Part shown: positions 20,895-33,388 of the stretch, one piece after another
Numbering within the stretch: the first letter of the stretch is position 1
Layout of the letters: each line of letters starts with the position of its first letter
DNA from: Catenaria anguillulae PL171
Taxonomy: Eukaryota > Blastocladiomycota > Blastocladiomycetes > Blastocladiales > Catenariaceae
DNA: 64,000 nt
Direction of reading: 5' to 3'
Assembly (NCBI GenBank): GCA_002102555.1
Contig: MCFL01000060.1
Location: 87,259-151,258 of the forward strand
Notes under the pieces: generated by a model
Told to the model about the DNA's origin: nothing
Seen by the model: only the letters and a program-made list of their open reading frames with translations
The model's database searches: none
Program-made: the position numbers and the translations under genes

Positions 20895-22517
20895 ATGTAC
20901 ATACCTCGTGATATTTGGGATGCCGTTGTCGTCGCAGTTGTCGGCCAAAGCAACAATCCAGATCGCATGCTGGATCTGGCGAGGCTGTCCTGGGTCTGTC
21001 GCGACGCTTACCACGCCGCCCGCCACCAGCTTTTCCGTACCCTCACCATTGTCTTTCACGACAAGGATACCATACCCATTTATTCCGCTGCCAGCCCTTT
21101 GCACCATCCCGAGCATCTCTGTGCTCATGTTTCTGCGCAAGTGGAACAGGTGTTCCGCTCGTCCGTTTTTCCACGATTTCAGTTGGCACAGTTCAAGTTG
21201 GCAGTGACATCGAAGGCAAAACGGGTATCCCATCGAGTCCGACGAACGCTCGGGGCATTCTGGTACCTCGCCCCGTTTGTGGTGATTGACGGCAAACTGC
21301 ATTTGGCATCTATGCTTGAAAACGAAGCTGCACGTGGCGAAGAAGATGACTCGGACGGCGAGCAAGCCGCGATACAAGCAGCATGCAAGCAGAGCATCGA
21401 GTCACTGTGGGGTCAGCCAGTCGATGTCGTCGTGCAAGACGGACTGGTTTGCGTCCCCTATCCCATGGAGCTTGTGAGCCGCATTGTAATTTGCGACATG
21501 GACGCGGCGCTTTACCTCTTCAATCGCGAATACTCCATGTTTCTTGACGATGTGCCCTCCCTCTTGTCAATACCCGTCCATCAAGTGGATTCTCTTGCAG
21601 TTTACACGATTGGCAACAATCCCGACATCAGCAAGGTCTACACCAAACTTTCTGCCCGCTATTCCCAGGTATCAGAATGTGACTACACCATTCTCGGCCT
21701 AGTCACGCAAGTTCCCACCGTCCTTCTCCATTCGCAGCGCCTCCGCAACTTTACACTCTACCGCAGTCATGCACTTTTCGACGATTTAGACATTTCCAAC
21801 TTCCTCTCCCACGCCCACAATCTCTGCAGCATCTCTCTTCTCGGCGAGGGTCGTTTTTCCCTCGACTGGACCCAGAAAACACATGGGCCGTTTCACTCTG
21901 TTCACTTGACTCGCTTGACCCTCGACTATGCATCTTCGGCCGGCACCGTCACATCCGCGCCAAGCCAACTTGCTCCTTTCCGCATTCCCAATCTGAAGTC
22001 GCTCCTAGTGTCATTTCACATTGCGCACATGCTCTTTTGCGTACAATATCTTGATGACCTATTCCCCACCCCAACGCCTACGAGTGCAACAGCTTTCCCC
22101 AAACTCACCGACCTCACACTTGTCGACATTCGCGTGAAACATGACCCGATCCAATACAATCACTTGTCTGGCGGCCGCTACGACGGCATTGCGCCCTTCC
22201 CTACATTGCCATTGCTTCACATGCCCCGTTTGACCCGACTCATTGTTCCAAGCGAGCACCGGACGTGCGCGTTTTCGCAAACGCTTTCGTACGCACAGCT
22301 GATTCAAATGACGGCCGAGGCGACCATGCTGCAAGTCCTGCGGCTGCCGTCGGTGATTGAGCTTACTGGATGCCCGAACCCCCCGGAATCTGGTCAAGAT
22401 CATGCGCACCGACCAGTGTGGCCGTCTATTGAGTTTCTGGAAGTGAATTGGCGGATCATGGATCGTGTGGGCGAGTGTGTCAAGTTCCCACATGCAAAGT
22501 GGAGAGTGCATCGTTGA
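20895..22517 (+). CDS. F-box-like protein
   Basis: Single exon, 540 aa from ATG 20895 (MYIPRDIWDAV); an in-frame ATG at 20841 adds 18 residues. Residues 1-50 form an F-box-like helix set (IPRDIWDAVVVAVVG, then LDLARLSWVCRDAYHAARHQ, LFRTLTI), which would bind Skp1 and place the protein in an SCF ubiquitin ligase. The rest is a long beta/alpha region with LRR-like hydrophobic spacing (for example LRNFTLYRSHALF, LTRLTLDYAS, FPKLTDLTLVDIRV, IEFLEVNW), presumably the substrate-recognition part. Target unknown. Decayed sequences of similar flavour lie at 50-51 kb. Confidence 0.65.
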   Translation: MYIPRDIWDAVVVAVVGQSNNPDRMLDLARLSWVCRDAYHAARHQLFRTLTIVFHDKDTIPIYSAASPLHHPEHLCAHVSAQVEQVFRSSVFPRFQLAQFKLAVTSKAKRVSHRVRRTLGAFWYLAPFVVIDGKLHLASMLENEAARGEEDDSDGEQAAIQAACKQSIESLWGQPVDVVVQDGLVCVPYPMELVSRIVICDMDAALYLFNREYSMFLDDVPSLLSIPVHQVDSLAVYTIGNNPDISKVYTKLSARYSQVSECDYTILGLVTQVPTVLLHSQRLRNFTLYRSHALFDDLDISNFLSHAHNLCSISLLGEGRFSLDWTQKTHGPFHSVHLTRLTLDYASSAGTVTSAPSQLAPFRIPNLKSLLVSFHIAHMLFCVQYLDDLFPTPTPTSATAFPKLTDLTLVDIRVKHDPIQYNHLSGGRYDGIAPFPTLPLLHMPRLTRLIVPSEHRTCAFSQTLSYAQLIQMTAEATMLQVLRLPSVIELTGCPNPPESGQDHAHRPVWPSIEFLEVNWRIMDRVGECVKFPHAKWRVHR

Positions 22518-22761
22518 TTAGCGTGGTGTCATGCTTCGTTACCTGGTTCTGTGAGTGCCTATTCTGTACATGTCTCTTCCCACGCTTGCGGGCTAGTCCC
22601 ATCGGTTTGTTAGGCAAGCTCGGTTGATCACAATAGGAGTCACCAACACACCACAGAGGCAGAAGGAAGCCGTCCTTGCTTTCTGCTCCGGGAATCAATG
22701 CATTCTGCCATATGTCCATGTCCCCTCACAATGCATTTGTAAGTCGCGATCGACCACCAGC

Positions 22762-23098
22762 ACACTCGGTCTTCCGCGACGTTTTTGGCCTGGAAGCGTC
22801 GGGCAACGGATTCGCCTAGTGTCAAGGCAAGGGCTCCGTCACGACGCATGAAGGCCATGCCGTTGTGTTTCCCAACCTGGGCCTGTACCAACACAAGGTT
22901 GCCTCCTTTGAGCTCAAAGACAAGTCGCGGCCCGGATATCGCAAGATCGTCGCCTTATTTTTGGTGGATCCCGAGTGGTACGATCAAGTGTGGTCGACGG
23001 CGCTTGTACCGCTGCAACAGGCAGATTGGGTTGCGCGCGAGGAGGCAAAGGGACACAAAGACATGTCGAGCGCAGTGGGAATGTCGTTGTATGGGTGA
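22762..23098 (+). pseudogene. Truncated DUF4246 copy (C-terminal part only)
   Basis: The stretch reads DVFGLEASGNGFA, one in-frame TAG, then CQGKGSVTTHEGHAVVFPNL, YQHKV, KDKSRPGYRKIVALFLVDP and VPLQQADWVARE. It parallels the last quarter of the intact DUF4246 gene at 10701-12998 (DIYGLSASNLGLALCQGKG onward). Upstream domains are absent and the frame ends early at TGA 23098. It is a partial duplicate about 10 kb from its relative, broken by truncation plus one stop. Confidence 0.85.
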
Positions 23099-23391
23099 GG
23101 CCAAGGAGCTGAGGCTGGCGCTGATGCACGAGTGCTCAATGGGTGATGATCTGGCTCACCGTCTGGCGTACAGATTAAGTTAAGTCTGTGTGATCATTGA
23201 GGCGTGCTGCTGGGTGATTGCGAGTTTGCCACTTGAAAAATTTTAAGACTTCCTCACCGTGTGCGTGTCCCTCACTAGAAACTTTCACGTACATCATACA
23301 TTGCTTGTACACAACAACCCAGGATCCCACACACATACAAACGGACCCTTCGCAACGAAACACACCCTCCCGACACACGCATCCTCTGGGC

Positions 23392-25003
<1,612 letters not shown>

Positions 25004-25302
25004 GGTATGCAACGGACGGTGGATTGAGGTTCTTTTGGACGTGCGTGAAGAATTGCGTGCGTCTTTGCGAGTTGCGAGCGAGCTGTGCCTAAGTCGAAGA
25101 TGTCGAGAGCACAAGGGATGAGAGATGCGCATCGATCGAATCGGGGCAGATCGGCGTCCTGTTCAAGGTCTGCTCTTTTCTTCAGCGACTCGGAACAACT
25201 TGCAGGCAAACTTGCCTGACGTAGGAGAACCCACACGCACCACACGAATTTGCTCTCGGAACTTTTCGCAAAATCCCCCTTGTATCGCCCGAATCGACAG
25301 CA

Positions 25303-25704
25303 ATGGCCCGTGGTAAGCAAAAGGAAGAATCTCGGTACGCCGCCCCTGGTTTTCCGGTTTTCTCGCTCCTCTCTTCAACCTTCAGCACCCACAAGCACAG
25401 CAATGCGTTCACTCATTTGCCTTGGCCGGCTGTGGCAAATATTGATCATTCCCCACATCTCGCGACTTGCATTCATCCACTTGAATTGATAATGATGTCT
25501 TGCCCTTGCAAATTCCTCAATATTACTAGCCTGCGCGCTGAAAAGAACAAGCCCAAGGAGGGCAAGTCTCAGCTCAAGGATCGGGAAAAGGCCATGAACT
25601 ACTCTTGCTCAGTGTGCCGGACGGCTTGCGCCAATTATAAGATTCTAGTGCAGCACATGGAAGCCAAGCATCCCAAGTCGCCCATTCCCCCCGAGTCCTC
25701 ATGA
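25303..25704 (+). CDS. Small 4F5/SERF-like zinc-finger protein
   Basis: Exons 25303-25334 and 25530-25704 (intron 195 nt, GTACGC..TAG) give 68 aa. The start MARGKQKEESRLRAEKNK plus KSQLKDREKAM is the basic 4F5/SERF-type N terminus. A C2H2 finger follows (CSVCRTACANYKILVQHMEA, KHPKSP). This matches the small family typified by plant At2g23090, found across eukaryotes and of poorly known function, perhaps RNA or protein-aggregation related. Reading through the intron would keep the frame but insert unrelated sequence. Confidence 0.82.
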   Translation: MARGKQKEESRYAAPGFPVFSLLSSTFSTHKHSNAFTHLPWPAVANIDHSPHLATCIHPLELIMMSCPCKFLNITSLRAEKNKPKEGKSQLKDREKAMNYSCSVCRTACANYKILVQHMEAKHPKSPIPPESS

Positions 25705-26115
25705 CTGTGCTTGTTTGGTTTGGGCTTCGCCACTCAAATGACACTCAGACACCAAGTACTGTGCCCGATTTTCGACAATGTTGTTTGCCGCCGCTCGCTT
25801 TTTCTCATACAATAGATTTCCTGTTTCCCTGCACAACATGTCGTCCCTTCCGTTGCGCCCGATTTAGTTCTGCAATCATTGTCGTGACAGTGGCAGGCCC
25901 AAAATCTTACGTTCCCCTCTCTGCCAACAGTGTGTGAAGTCCCTATCATTGAGCCCAGAATTCTGAAGGCGACTTGAACCCTTGCCTACAAACAGTACGT
26001 ATACTCAGGAAATTTTTCGATCAGATGTCTCACAGCGGATGTTTCGCGTTGATTGTGGACTGTTCAGGGACTGAGAACGATATGCATTGATCGCAAAAAA
26101 TGTTCTCACCACAGC
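25705..26115. other. Intergenic, convergent 3' regions
   Basis: About 410 bp between two convergent genes. No feature recognised. Confidence 0.5.
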
Positions 26116-27956
26116 CTACTTTCTCTTGACCCGATCCCGCGCAGCTGCTCGCCCGGCTCTCGATGATCCAACCTTGTCCTTCTCAATATCTTCGTCTGCA
26201 TCCCCTTCGTCTTCACCTGCTCCGTTCTTATCCCGTCCGCGCGCAAAGCACGCCTTCAACTTGGCCATATTGGCCTTGCTCGCCTCGGCATGGTCCACAA
26301 TCGGCTTGGGATAATCCTTGCCAACGATACACCCGGCCTGCTTTTGCACAGCCAGCGGCGCCTTCCACGGCTCGTAAATGTACTGCTTGGGAAACTTGGC
26401 CAGTTGTGGGAGGTGCCTGGCCAGACGATCACAGTCGTCAGGAGAGCTTCAACCCTCACAGGGATCGAAAAAATGAAATTTGCATACCTCTTGATGTACT
26501 TTCCTTCAGCATCCCACGACTGGCCCCACTTGACAGGACTGTACACGCGAAACCACTGCCGGAAGAACACCGATGTGCCTGACAACCATGCCCAATTACC
26601 ACGATTCAATGCCCAATCATGATCCAGCAAGACGTCCTCAAATACCTCGGCGCCGCGCTCCCACGATATGTACAAGTCGCCGCGCGTCAAGAAGCACGCA
26701 AGCGAATGTCTGCCCAAATGATGAATCCAGCCCTCGGATCGCAACTGGGTCATACACGCGTCAATCCACGGATAGCCCGTCCTGGCTTCTGCCCACGCCT
26801 TCAAGTCATCGTGCGCCTCTGGATCCGAATCAGCCGCCGACAGAAGCCGCCAATCAATTGGCGTTGGACATGTCGGATTGGCCTCGGTCGCGAGCTCAAA
26901 CCCGTCGACGGTTGCCCCGTGTGCGAAAAAGAACTCGCGCCAATACAACTGTGCGAGCAAGCTCACGGGCGGCTTGGAGTGTTTTCCCTTTGCTGCCCGG
27001 TAAGCACTGGTGATCCGCGAATGAAACAGGCGCGGTGACAGACATCCATACGTCATGTAAGGGGAAAGCACAGTCGTATCGACGAGTCCCGTGACTGGAT
27101 CGGGGAGCGCGGCGGGGCTGGTTTTGGGCTTTTCGAACGCAAGCACTTTGGCCGTGTGCGACATGTACGTGTCAAGGCGGGCGAGTGCGTGCGATTCGCC
27201 ACCAGTGTGAGGCGAGCGAGCAGCGAGTGGTGTGAGCAGGCCGAGTTCGGGGACAGTGTGGTCCGTGGGCGAGATCCGTGGCAGCGAAAGGTCATGGTGT
27301 GGACCCGTGAGCGACGCAAATGACACGGGATCCAGCAAAGATTTCAGTTGGTGCAAGGCTGATTCCGAGTCGAGCGGCAGTGGGATGGATGTGGGTGCAG
27401 GCTCGGGCTTGGGAACGGTGAGCCGATCCGCCACCTTTGCGAATCCTGTCATGGTAACGGGCAACGGAATGCCCTTGTCACTAGCCCCGTTTCCCGCTCC
27501 CGCCAGCAACTGGCTCACCTCAAACAATGTCCGCCCCGGAAACCCGTGAAACTCGCCCCCTTCTTTCGCCACCCGCTGCGCAACCTCCTCGTCCCTGGCT
27601 CTCGCAAAAGGCTCTGGGCTGGACTGCACCAGAACTTGATCCACGGCCCATGCCTTGACCAGTTGCGGCAACACATCGGGCGCCTTGCCACGCACCACAA
27701 ACAAGCGCGATCCCAGCGCGCGCAGCTGCGAGTCGAGATCGGCCAGCGATTCAAGCAGGAACAACCAGCGCAGGTGGCCGCAACGCTTTTTGGTTGGGAC
27801 TTCGAGGCAGTACACGGGGAAGAGCGTCGCGGAGGTAGACACGGCGTGCAGCAGGGCTGGATGGTCGTGGAGGCGCAGGTCGCGGCGGAACCACAGCAAG
27901 GTGGTCAATTTCTTCATGGAAGCGGTGGTGGTCGATGTGAGCGTTGATGGGGTCAT
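26116..27956 (-). CDS. Photolyase/cryptochrome, (6-4) photolyase-like
   Basis: Exons 27956-26488 and 26416-26116 (intron 71 nt, GTATGC..CCAG) give 589 aa; ATG 27917 (MKKLTTLLWFRRDLRLHDHP) would give 576 and is the conserved start. The N-terminal alpha/beta domain is followed by the helical FAD domain: YMTYGCLSPRLF, LLAQLYWREFFF, GYPWIDACMTQLRSEGWIHH, LGRHSLACFLTRGDLYISWE, DWALNRGNWAWLSG. The end has KYIYEPWKAP-type sequence and YPKPIVDHAEAS. The HH-LGRH segment and C-terminal motif match the (6-4) photolyase/animal cryptochrome clade, so light-driven repair of (6-4) photoproducts is the best guess, with a signalling role possible. A basic C-terminal tail follows. Confidence 0.9.
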
Positions 27957-28474
27957 TTTTCAATACATGGGATAGTCCTTCAATGTCATCAATTCAGAGA
28001 GTGGAAGGGCATGCATGTATTTTGAAGGCCGCTTCATTGACGATGAGGCATCGATGGGCGAACTTTTGGATCGAAATCGCGTCAACTACCAACCACCCGC
28101 TCTTTCACTTCAAGTTCCCGGTCGAAGTCATGTTTATGGTTGCAGCAGGGAGATGGACGACGTTTCGCCTTCCCAGCCTTAACAGAATCGTTTACTTATT
28201 GATTTCGCAGGGAATTGAATGTCACCATCGAGACGCTGCCGTCCGTGCTCTAACTTGGTGTGCGAATAAGTAGACTCAGGCATGTTGGGTACAATAGACA
28301 TTGTCGACACATGGTCCTGTGAGGCAAACGGATGCGCTCATTGTCAATTGGGAACAAGGTGTATGAAGCACACACAAAAATGCCATGAACAAAGGGCTGG
28401 AACCCTGGAGCATACCCGGACGACCGGCATATTCGGAAACAAAAATACACAAACAAGACCATCCACTGTCGTCT
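27957..28474. other. Intergenic
   Basis: About 520 bp upstream of the photolyase gene and downstream of PP2C. No motif or repeat seen. Confidence 0.5.
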
Positions 28475-29774
28475 TCATCCGCTCTTGCGCTTCATCTCCT
28501 TCTCGACCTCCTCCCTCAACCTGACGCCCAACCCCTCTCCGTCCACTGGTCCCCGCACCTTTCCATCGGCCCCAGTCTCCTCTGCCTTGACTCGAGCCGC
28601 CTCGTCCTCGCGCTCGACCGACCCAAGCCGCGCCATGCTGACAGACCGCGGCGTCGGCGTTTCGTCATTATCGTAAATGATCTCCTCTGACTCTGCACGT
28701 TGCGCATTGGCCGCGAGCGCAGCGTTGGTTGCGTGCGACGGTCGCCGCTTCGGGTGGACAAACCGCACAACAATGGCAGACAGGTTGTCGGTCGACATGT
28801 TTTCGAGAGCTTGGTGGACAAGCAGTTCAGCGGCACGTTGGGGCTCGTCGAGGCCCAGGATCAGGTTGACGGCTTCCTGGTCCGACATGACATCCCAGAT
28901 CTGTTGTTGTGAGGACACGTGCGTGAGTGCTTGAAATGAAGAGAAACCCTCGGATGACAGCCGGTGACGGTAAAAAAAAACGAGGGAAAAAATAACGAAT
29001 GATGGGTACCCCGTCACAAGCCAAAATCAAAAACTCGTCATCGGACGTGATCTCAATCTCGGTCGTGTATGGGTTGCCAACGACCAACTCCTTCATGGAT
29101 ACGTCGCCCAAACTCCTCGTCACAGCCAAGACCCCATTGACCCTGTGATTCATCATGAACCCGCCCGCATCAATGACCCGCTTCGCCTCAAAAGGGTCGC
29201 TCCCCTTGTGATCGTAACTCAACCTCAACGCCTGGCCCTTGCGACACAAGACACTCCTGGCATCGCCCACGTTGGCCGTGTACAGCACGCGCCGATCGCC
29301 CTCGATACTTACAAGACTGGCCACAGCCGTACACCCAGAATGAATGCCGAGCTGGGCAAGCTCGCGGTCGGTTCGCTCAAACGCCTCGTTCATGAGCTCG
29401 ACAATGGGCACGCCTGGGTGTGCATCCATGAGCTCGACCAGAATCTTGTGCACATTGTCGCCACACCACTGCGCGGCTTGCCGCCCGGCGTGCCCATCGT
29501 ACACGGCAAAGTACCCTTGCCCGCGGACACCCGCAAAGTTGATTTCCAGCGCATGCGCGTCTTCCATTGTGCGCCGATTCAAACGGTTGCGGTCTTCGTG
29601 GAATCCAAAGTAGAATCCTGGCAGGTCAGAGCGGTCGTCATCGTCGTATGTGGAGGAGGACGAGGTTGTTGAACTGGTCGACGATTTGGATGGAGACGAG
29701 TCGGTGTGCGTGGGTGCGGGTGCCGGTGGAGAATCGGAGGAGGTGGAGGATGATGGAGGGTCTTTGGACGACAT
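28475..29774 (-). CDS. PP2C-type protein phosphatase
   Basis: Exons 29774-29010 and 28900-28475 (intron 109 nt) give 396 aa. It removes phosphate from Ser/Thr using two Mg/Mn ions. The N-terminal 50 residues are Ser/Pro/Thr-rich. The PP2C core then shows NRRTMEDAH, FAVYDGHAG (metal Asp/Gly), GCTAVASL, NVGDARSVLCRKGQALRLS, AVTRSLGD, LILACDG-IWDVMSDQEA and STDNLSAIVVRF, which covers the usual motif order. The C terminus is charged and Glu-rich. The splice site lies inside the CDG|IWDV motif. The target is unknown. Confidence 0.92.
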
Positions 29775-30520
29775 GACGACGGTGGCAAGGGTGAGGGTCT
29801 AGTTGTGTGTAATGTTGATGTCAAAGTGGAATTGAGATGACTTGATGCCGCCGTGCCAAACAGTTGAATGCGATGGGCAAGCAGATGTGAGGGTCGAGTT
29901 GAGCGAGCGTCTTGCCGTTGATCCGAGGTACGAGGAGGCAGTAGTTGGTGGTAGCTTGGTGGGACACACGCAAACGCAATGCAGGACACGGTTTGTATGT
30001 TATCGAAAGGAGGATTGTGTGGTAGCTGTGCTGGCAGACAGCTGGGCGACGGACGTGGACGGGTGCGTGATTTGGTTACGGGTGGGCCAAAGGTGGACAG
30101 TACAGGCGTATTGGCATGTGCAAAGGAGATTGCATAGAGTGTGAATAGGTGTCAAGCGAGGATGAATGGAGTCGATTTCATTGCTTGTCTTTACTTGCAA
30201 ACATTTCACTAATTGTTGAACGGCGACACAACATCGCGCGCGACACATGGACGGCTCGGCGGAAGAGGTCAAACGCCAGCAGGTCATCGGTCAACTGGAA
30301 GGCGGCTGGCGGCTGGCGGTGAAGATTTCATCTGAAAGAAAGAAAGTCATGACTGAGCGACTGAGCATCCAAGTCAAGCCTGACCAAGTGCATTAACGAT
30401 TTACATGTTGATTCCAAGCATATACATACACAGTTCACACCCTTGCTCTTTCAGTTAGGAAAATCTGCGCCAACCTGCCCTCACATCCTTGCCCATCTGC
30501 GAACCCTGCTCCTGGAGCTC
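29775..30520. other. Intergenic
   Basis: About 745 bp. No coding frame, tRNA or repeat that I can support. Confidence 0.45.
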
Positions 30521-31831
30521 TCACAGAAACATTTGTCTTGATGGCGACCTGGCCAATTGCCAAAACTCATTGACCATCTTTCCGATCTCATCCCGGACTT
30601 GCTTATCCCATTCCTCGTCGCCCAGTTTCTGCTTCATCATGGAACCCACCGTCAATACGGCCTTGCGAACTCCCGCTTGCCCACGCAATCGCTCTTGCAT
30701 GTCACGTAAAACGGGAACGACCATGTTGGACAAGTTGGCGCGAATCACGGCTTCGAGCAGCGATGTCCATACGTTCGCATTGGTCGCCAAAGCCAGAGTG
30801 AAAGGTGGCGACCCGGACGCGAGTTGCGCGTGGACAGATGCAAGGCGCATTTGCACGTCGTCGAGGTTGCGCCAATGAAACCCGAGCAAGTCACAATAGC
30901 TTGCGGCCATGGCTGCAGACATAATGGGCGGATCGCTTGCGACGCACTTATCCCACACTTGCAGGCCAAGGTTCGGCGAGCACGTGCGCGAGTAGAGTGA
31001 AATGAGCGCTGATGCAATCACGGGCGACTTGACCCGGTTGCTGCCTGCTGTCAAGGCAGAAACGAGCTGCTCGACATGTGCCTTGGACGCTTGCTTGGAG
31101 ACGAGTGACAGGTAAAATGCAACGTGCTCGGGCTCGGGAGAAGGTTGGTGCGTTTGCATCCAGCGTGCGACCGCCTTGGTTGCCTTGGGAAGCAGCGTAC
31201 CCATATCGTCCTCTGAAGCAACCATCACCTTGAAAAACAACGGGTCCACGTCGGCCATGGCCAACGTGCGCGGGTGCGCCGCAAAGTGTGCTTGGCAGTA
31301 TCGCGCGATTTGGCTGACGATGGCGTGGTCACCTCTGCGCGCCGATCGAGTATACAGCGGCAGCAAGTCATTGATGGAAGAAAGGATGATGGGTGATGCA
31401 TTTGCCGCATCAGCAGCAGCCTTTTGGACCAGGTTCCAGGTGTCGAGTTGCGCAGCAGACGGTTTGGCGAGCAATGCAGAGCACAGTTTGGACCATCGCG
31501 ATGGGGTGAGGGTTTGTGTTGATTGGAGGTGGGACTGGTAGGCTTCAAGGACGCAATTGTATGCATGGACAGCAGCACTGGGACTCTTGTGCCGGTCTCG
31601 ATATCGATGCGGCGTGCCCGCAGCGGGTAGGTTCGAGTGGAACAAGCGACCAGACTCTTGTCTCACGGTGCTGGTGCGCGATGGAGATGATGACGGCACG
31701 GCTCGACATGTCCAGTGACTGACGATGCAGACAGTAGCCGGCCGAAATGAAGCAGACATGGCCTGACTCACTGCAATCGTGTGTCCAGTGTGTATCTGCC
31801 GCAGTGCGCGGAGTGGTAATGCTGGGATCAT
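30521..31831 (-). CDS. Helical-repeat protein, probably mitochondrial
   Basis: Single exon, 436 aa. The N terminus is rich in Arg, Ser and Ala and poor in acids (LPLRALRQIHTG, then FRPATVCIVSHW), as in mitochondrial presequences. The remainder is all-helical with PPR/TPR-like spacing (AVHAYNCVLEAYQSHLQS, WNLVQKAAADAANAS, AFYLSLVSKQASKAHVEQLV, ASALISLYSRTCSPNLGLQV). Fungal PPR-like proteins of this size usually act on mitochondrial RNA or ribosomes. I cannot assign a specific member. It is divergent from the dynamitin gene with 207 bp between starts. Confidence 0.7.
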   Translation of the reverse strand: MIPALPLRALRQIHTGHTIAVSQAMSASFRPATVCIVSHWTCRAVPSSSPSRTSTVRQESGRLFHSNLPAAGTPHRYRDRHKSPSAAVHAYNCVLEAYQSHLQSTQTLTPSRWSKLCSALLAKPSAAQLDTWNLVQKAAADAANASPIILSSINDLLPLYTRSARRGDHAIVSQIARYCQAHFAAHPRTLAMADVDPLFFKVMVASEDDMGTLLPKATKAVARWMQTHQPSPEPEHVAFYLSLVSKQASKAHVEQLVSALTAGSNRVKSPVIASALISLYSRTCSPNLGLQVWDKCVASDPPIMSAAMAASYCDLLGFHWRNLDDVQMRLASVHAQLASGSPPFTLALATNANVWTSLLEAVIRANLSNMVVPVLRDMQERLRGQAGVRKAVLTVGSMMKQKLGDEEWDKQVRDEIGKMVNEFWQLARSPSRQMFL

Positions 31832-32038
31832 GGTGGGCAGGAGGTGCCAGTTAGGTTCCCTTGCCGGTCCGTGCCGGCGCTGGCAACGGCGTGAGCACTG
31901 GTGCCGGCGCCACCCACCGCCCCATTCCCGTTTGTATCACCGTGAGGGAGGTATGAATGCATCAAGTAAGACTGCATGCAATCATTGCGTATCGCATCGC
32001 ATCATCCGCATCACCAGTCAAAGTCCACTGCCACAACC

Positions 32039-33388
32039 ATGTCGTCGTCCCAGTCCCAATTCCAGCCGTACGCCCGGCAGCACCACGACGACAAGTTTCG
32101 CAACCTACCCGACATTGACCGCGAGTCGCCGGACACGTACGAGACGCCCGACTCGCTCGACGCCCACGAGTCGCATGCCGCTCTGGGATACGACACGGTG
32201 GCCGACACTCCCGCCAACACCACCCCTGACGCCCACTCTGCTGCTGCCGAAGAGGGCATCATCCACTCGCGCCTGCCACTTGCTGATGCAAAGTCTCGCT
32301 TCCACGGCGCCGGCGTCGACGCCTCCAACCCGGGCCCGTCTGGCCTGCGCACCTACGACAAGTCAAAGTACGACGCCCTCTTGCGCGCACGCACTGCAAC
32401 CGAAACTCCACTCCAGCGCCTCGCTCGCCTCAAGGCCGAGGCCCTCGAGTTGGAGGAACAGTTGCAAGCTGGCGTGCACTCGCCCTCGTCTCCCGACTCA
32501 CCCTCGGCGGCCGCAGCAGCCCCAAAGTATGCCGATGCATTTGCACAATTGTCGGCGCTGACAAAGTCCCTCGATCACATCACTGCCACGGTCCCTGCAT
32601 CTGCCACCTCTGCCGAAGGTGGAGTCACGGCCACCCGCCTGCTCGACCACATCAAAGCGTTTCGTGACTCTGCCGCCAGCTCGCCCGCACCCTATCGGCA
32701 ATTCTCGGGCACCGACTATTCAACATTGTCCACGGCCACGCCCACTGGCGCTGCCACCACCCACGCCGCCGACACAATCACCTACGAAGTCTACTACACG
32801 CCCGACTCTGCCACCCTGATCCGCTCCACCAAACTGTCGGATCTCGACACTCGCCTTGCCACACTTGAAAAGCTGCTTGGCCACCATGTCGAGCCCGATT
32901 TGGTTCCCTCAGAACCCCTCGTCGGCATGCTCGCGCGCATTGATCGCCAGCTGCAATACCTCGCCAACCCGCGCAACCTCGACGCACTCACGCGCCAACT
33001 CCGCAGCGTCAACGACCAGCTCGCCGCTGCTGCTCGCCATTCCCAAGGATCCGCCATGGATGTGATTGACGGCGACTTGGCCGCTAAACTCACACACTTG
33101 TACGCACTCGTCAACAAGCTTGATCCGTTGCTGCCCGTGATCCCAAGGGTCCTTGAGCGGCTGCAGAGCTTGCAGAGCTTGCATGCAGAGGCCGCACAAA
33201 TCACGGGCGCCGTGCGCAAGACGGTGGTGGATGTTGCGAGAACCGAGCGGACCGTTAGGGATGTAGCCGACAGCGTCAGGCAGTTGGAGGCAAGTGTTCG
33301 GGAGAATGCAGAGGTCACGGCAAAGAATGTCGAGGCGCTCGAGAGGAGGATCAAGGAGGTGGCAGCCAGGGTCGAGAAGTTTGTTTGA
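32039..33388 (+). CDS. DCTN2: Dynactin subunit 2 (dynamitin, p50)
   Basis: Single exon, 449 aa from ATG 32039; an upstream in-frame ATG (31976) adds 21 residues. Dynamitin links the dynactin shoulder and arm, which dynein needs for processive cargo transport. The N terminus has the family signature KFRNLPDIDRESPDTYETPD, then KSRFHGAG and YDKSKYDALL, TPLQRLARLKAEALELEEQL (coiled coil 1). The C-terminal half is coiled coil: KLSDLDTRLATLEKLLGHHV, LTHLYALVNKLDPLLPVIPR, then LERLQSLQSLHAEAAQI and VEALERRIKEVAARVEKFV. Order and length match the animal protein (about 400 aa), with Ala/Ser/Pro-rich insertions. Confidence 0.88.
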   Translation: MSSSQSQFQPYARQHHDDKFRNLPDIDRESPDTYETPDSLDAHESHAALGYDTVADTPANTTPDAHSAAAEEGIIHSRLPLADAKSRFHGAGVDASNPGPSGLRTYDKSKYDALLRARTATETPLQRLARLKAEALELEEQLQAGVHSPSSPDSPSAAAAAPKYADAFAQLSALTKSLDHITATVPASATSAEGGVTATRLLDHIKAFRDSAASSPAPYRQFSGTDYSTLSTATPTGAATTHAADTITYEVYYTPDSATLIRSTKLSDLDTRLATLEKLLGHHVEPDLVPSEPLVGMLARIDRQLQYLANPRNLDALTRQLRSVNDQLAAAARHSQGSAMDVIDGDLAAKLTHLYALVNKLDPLLPVIPRVLERLQSLQSLHAEAAQITGAVRKTVVDVARTERTVRDVADSVRQLEASVRENAEVTAKNVEALERRIKEVAARVEKFV

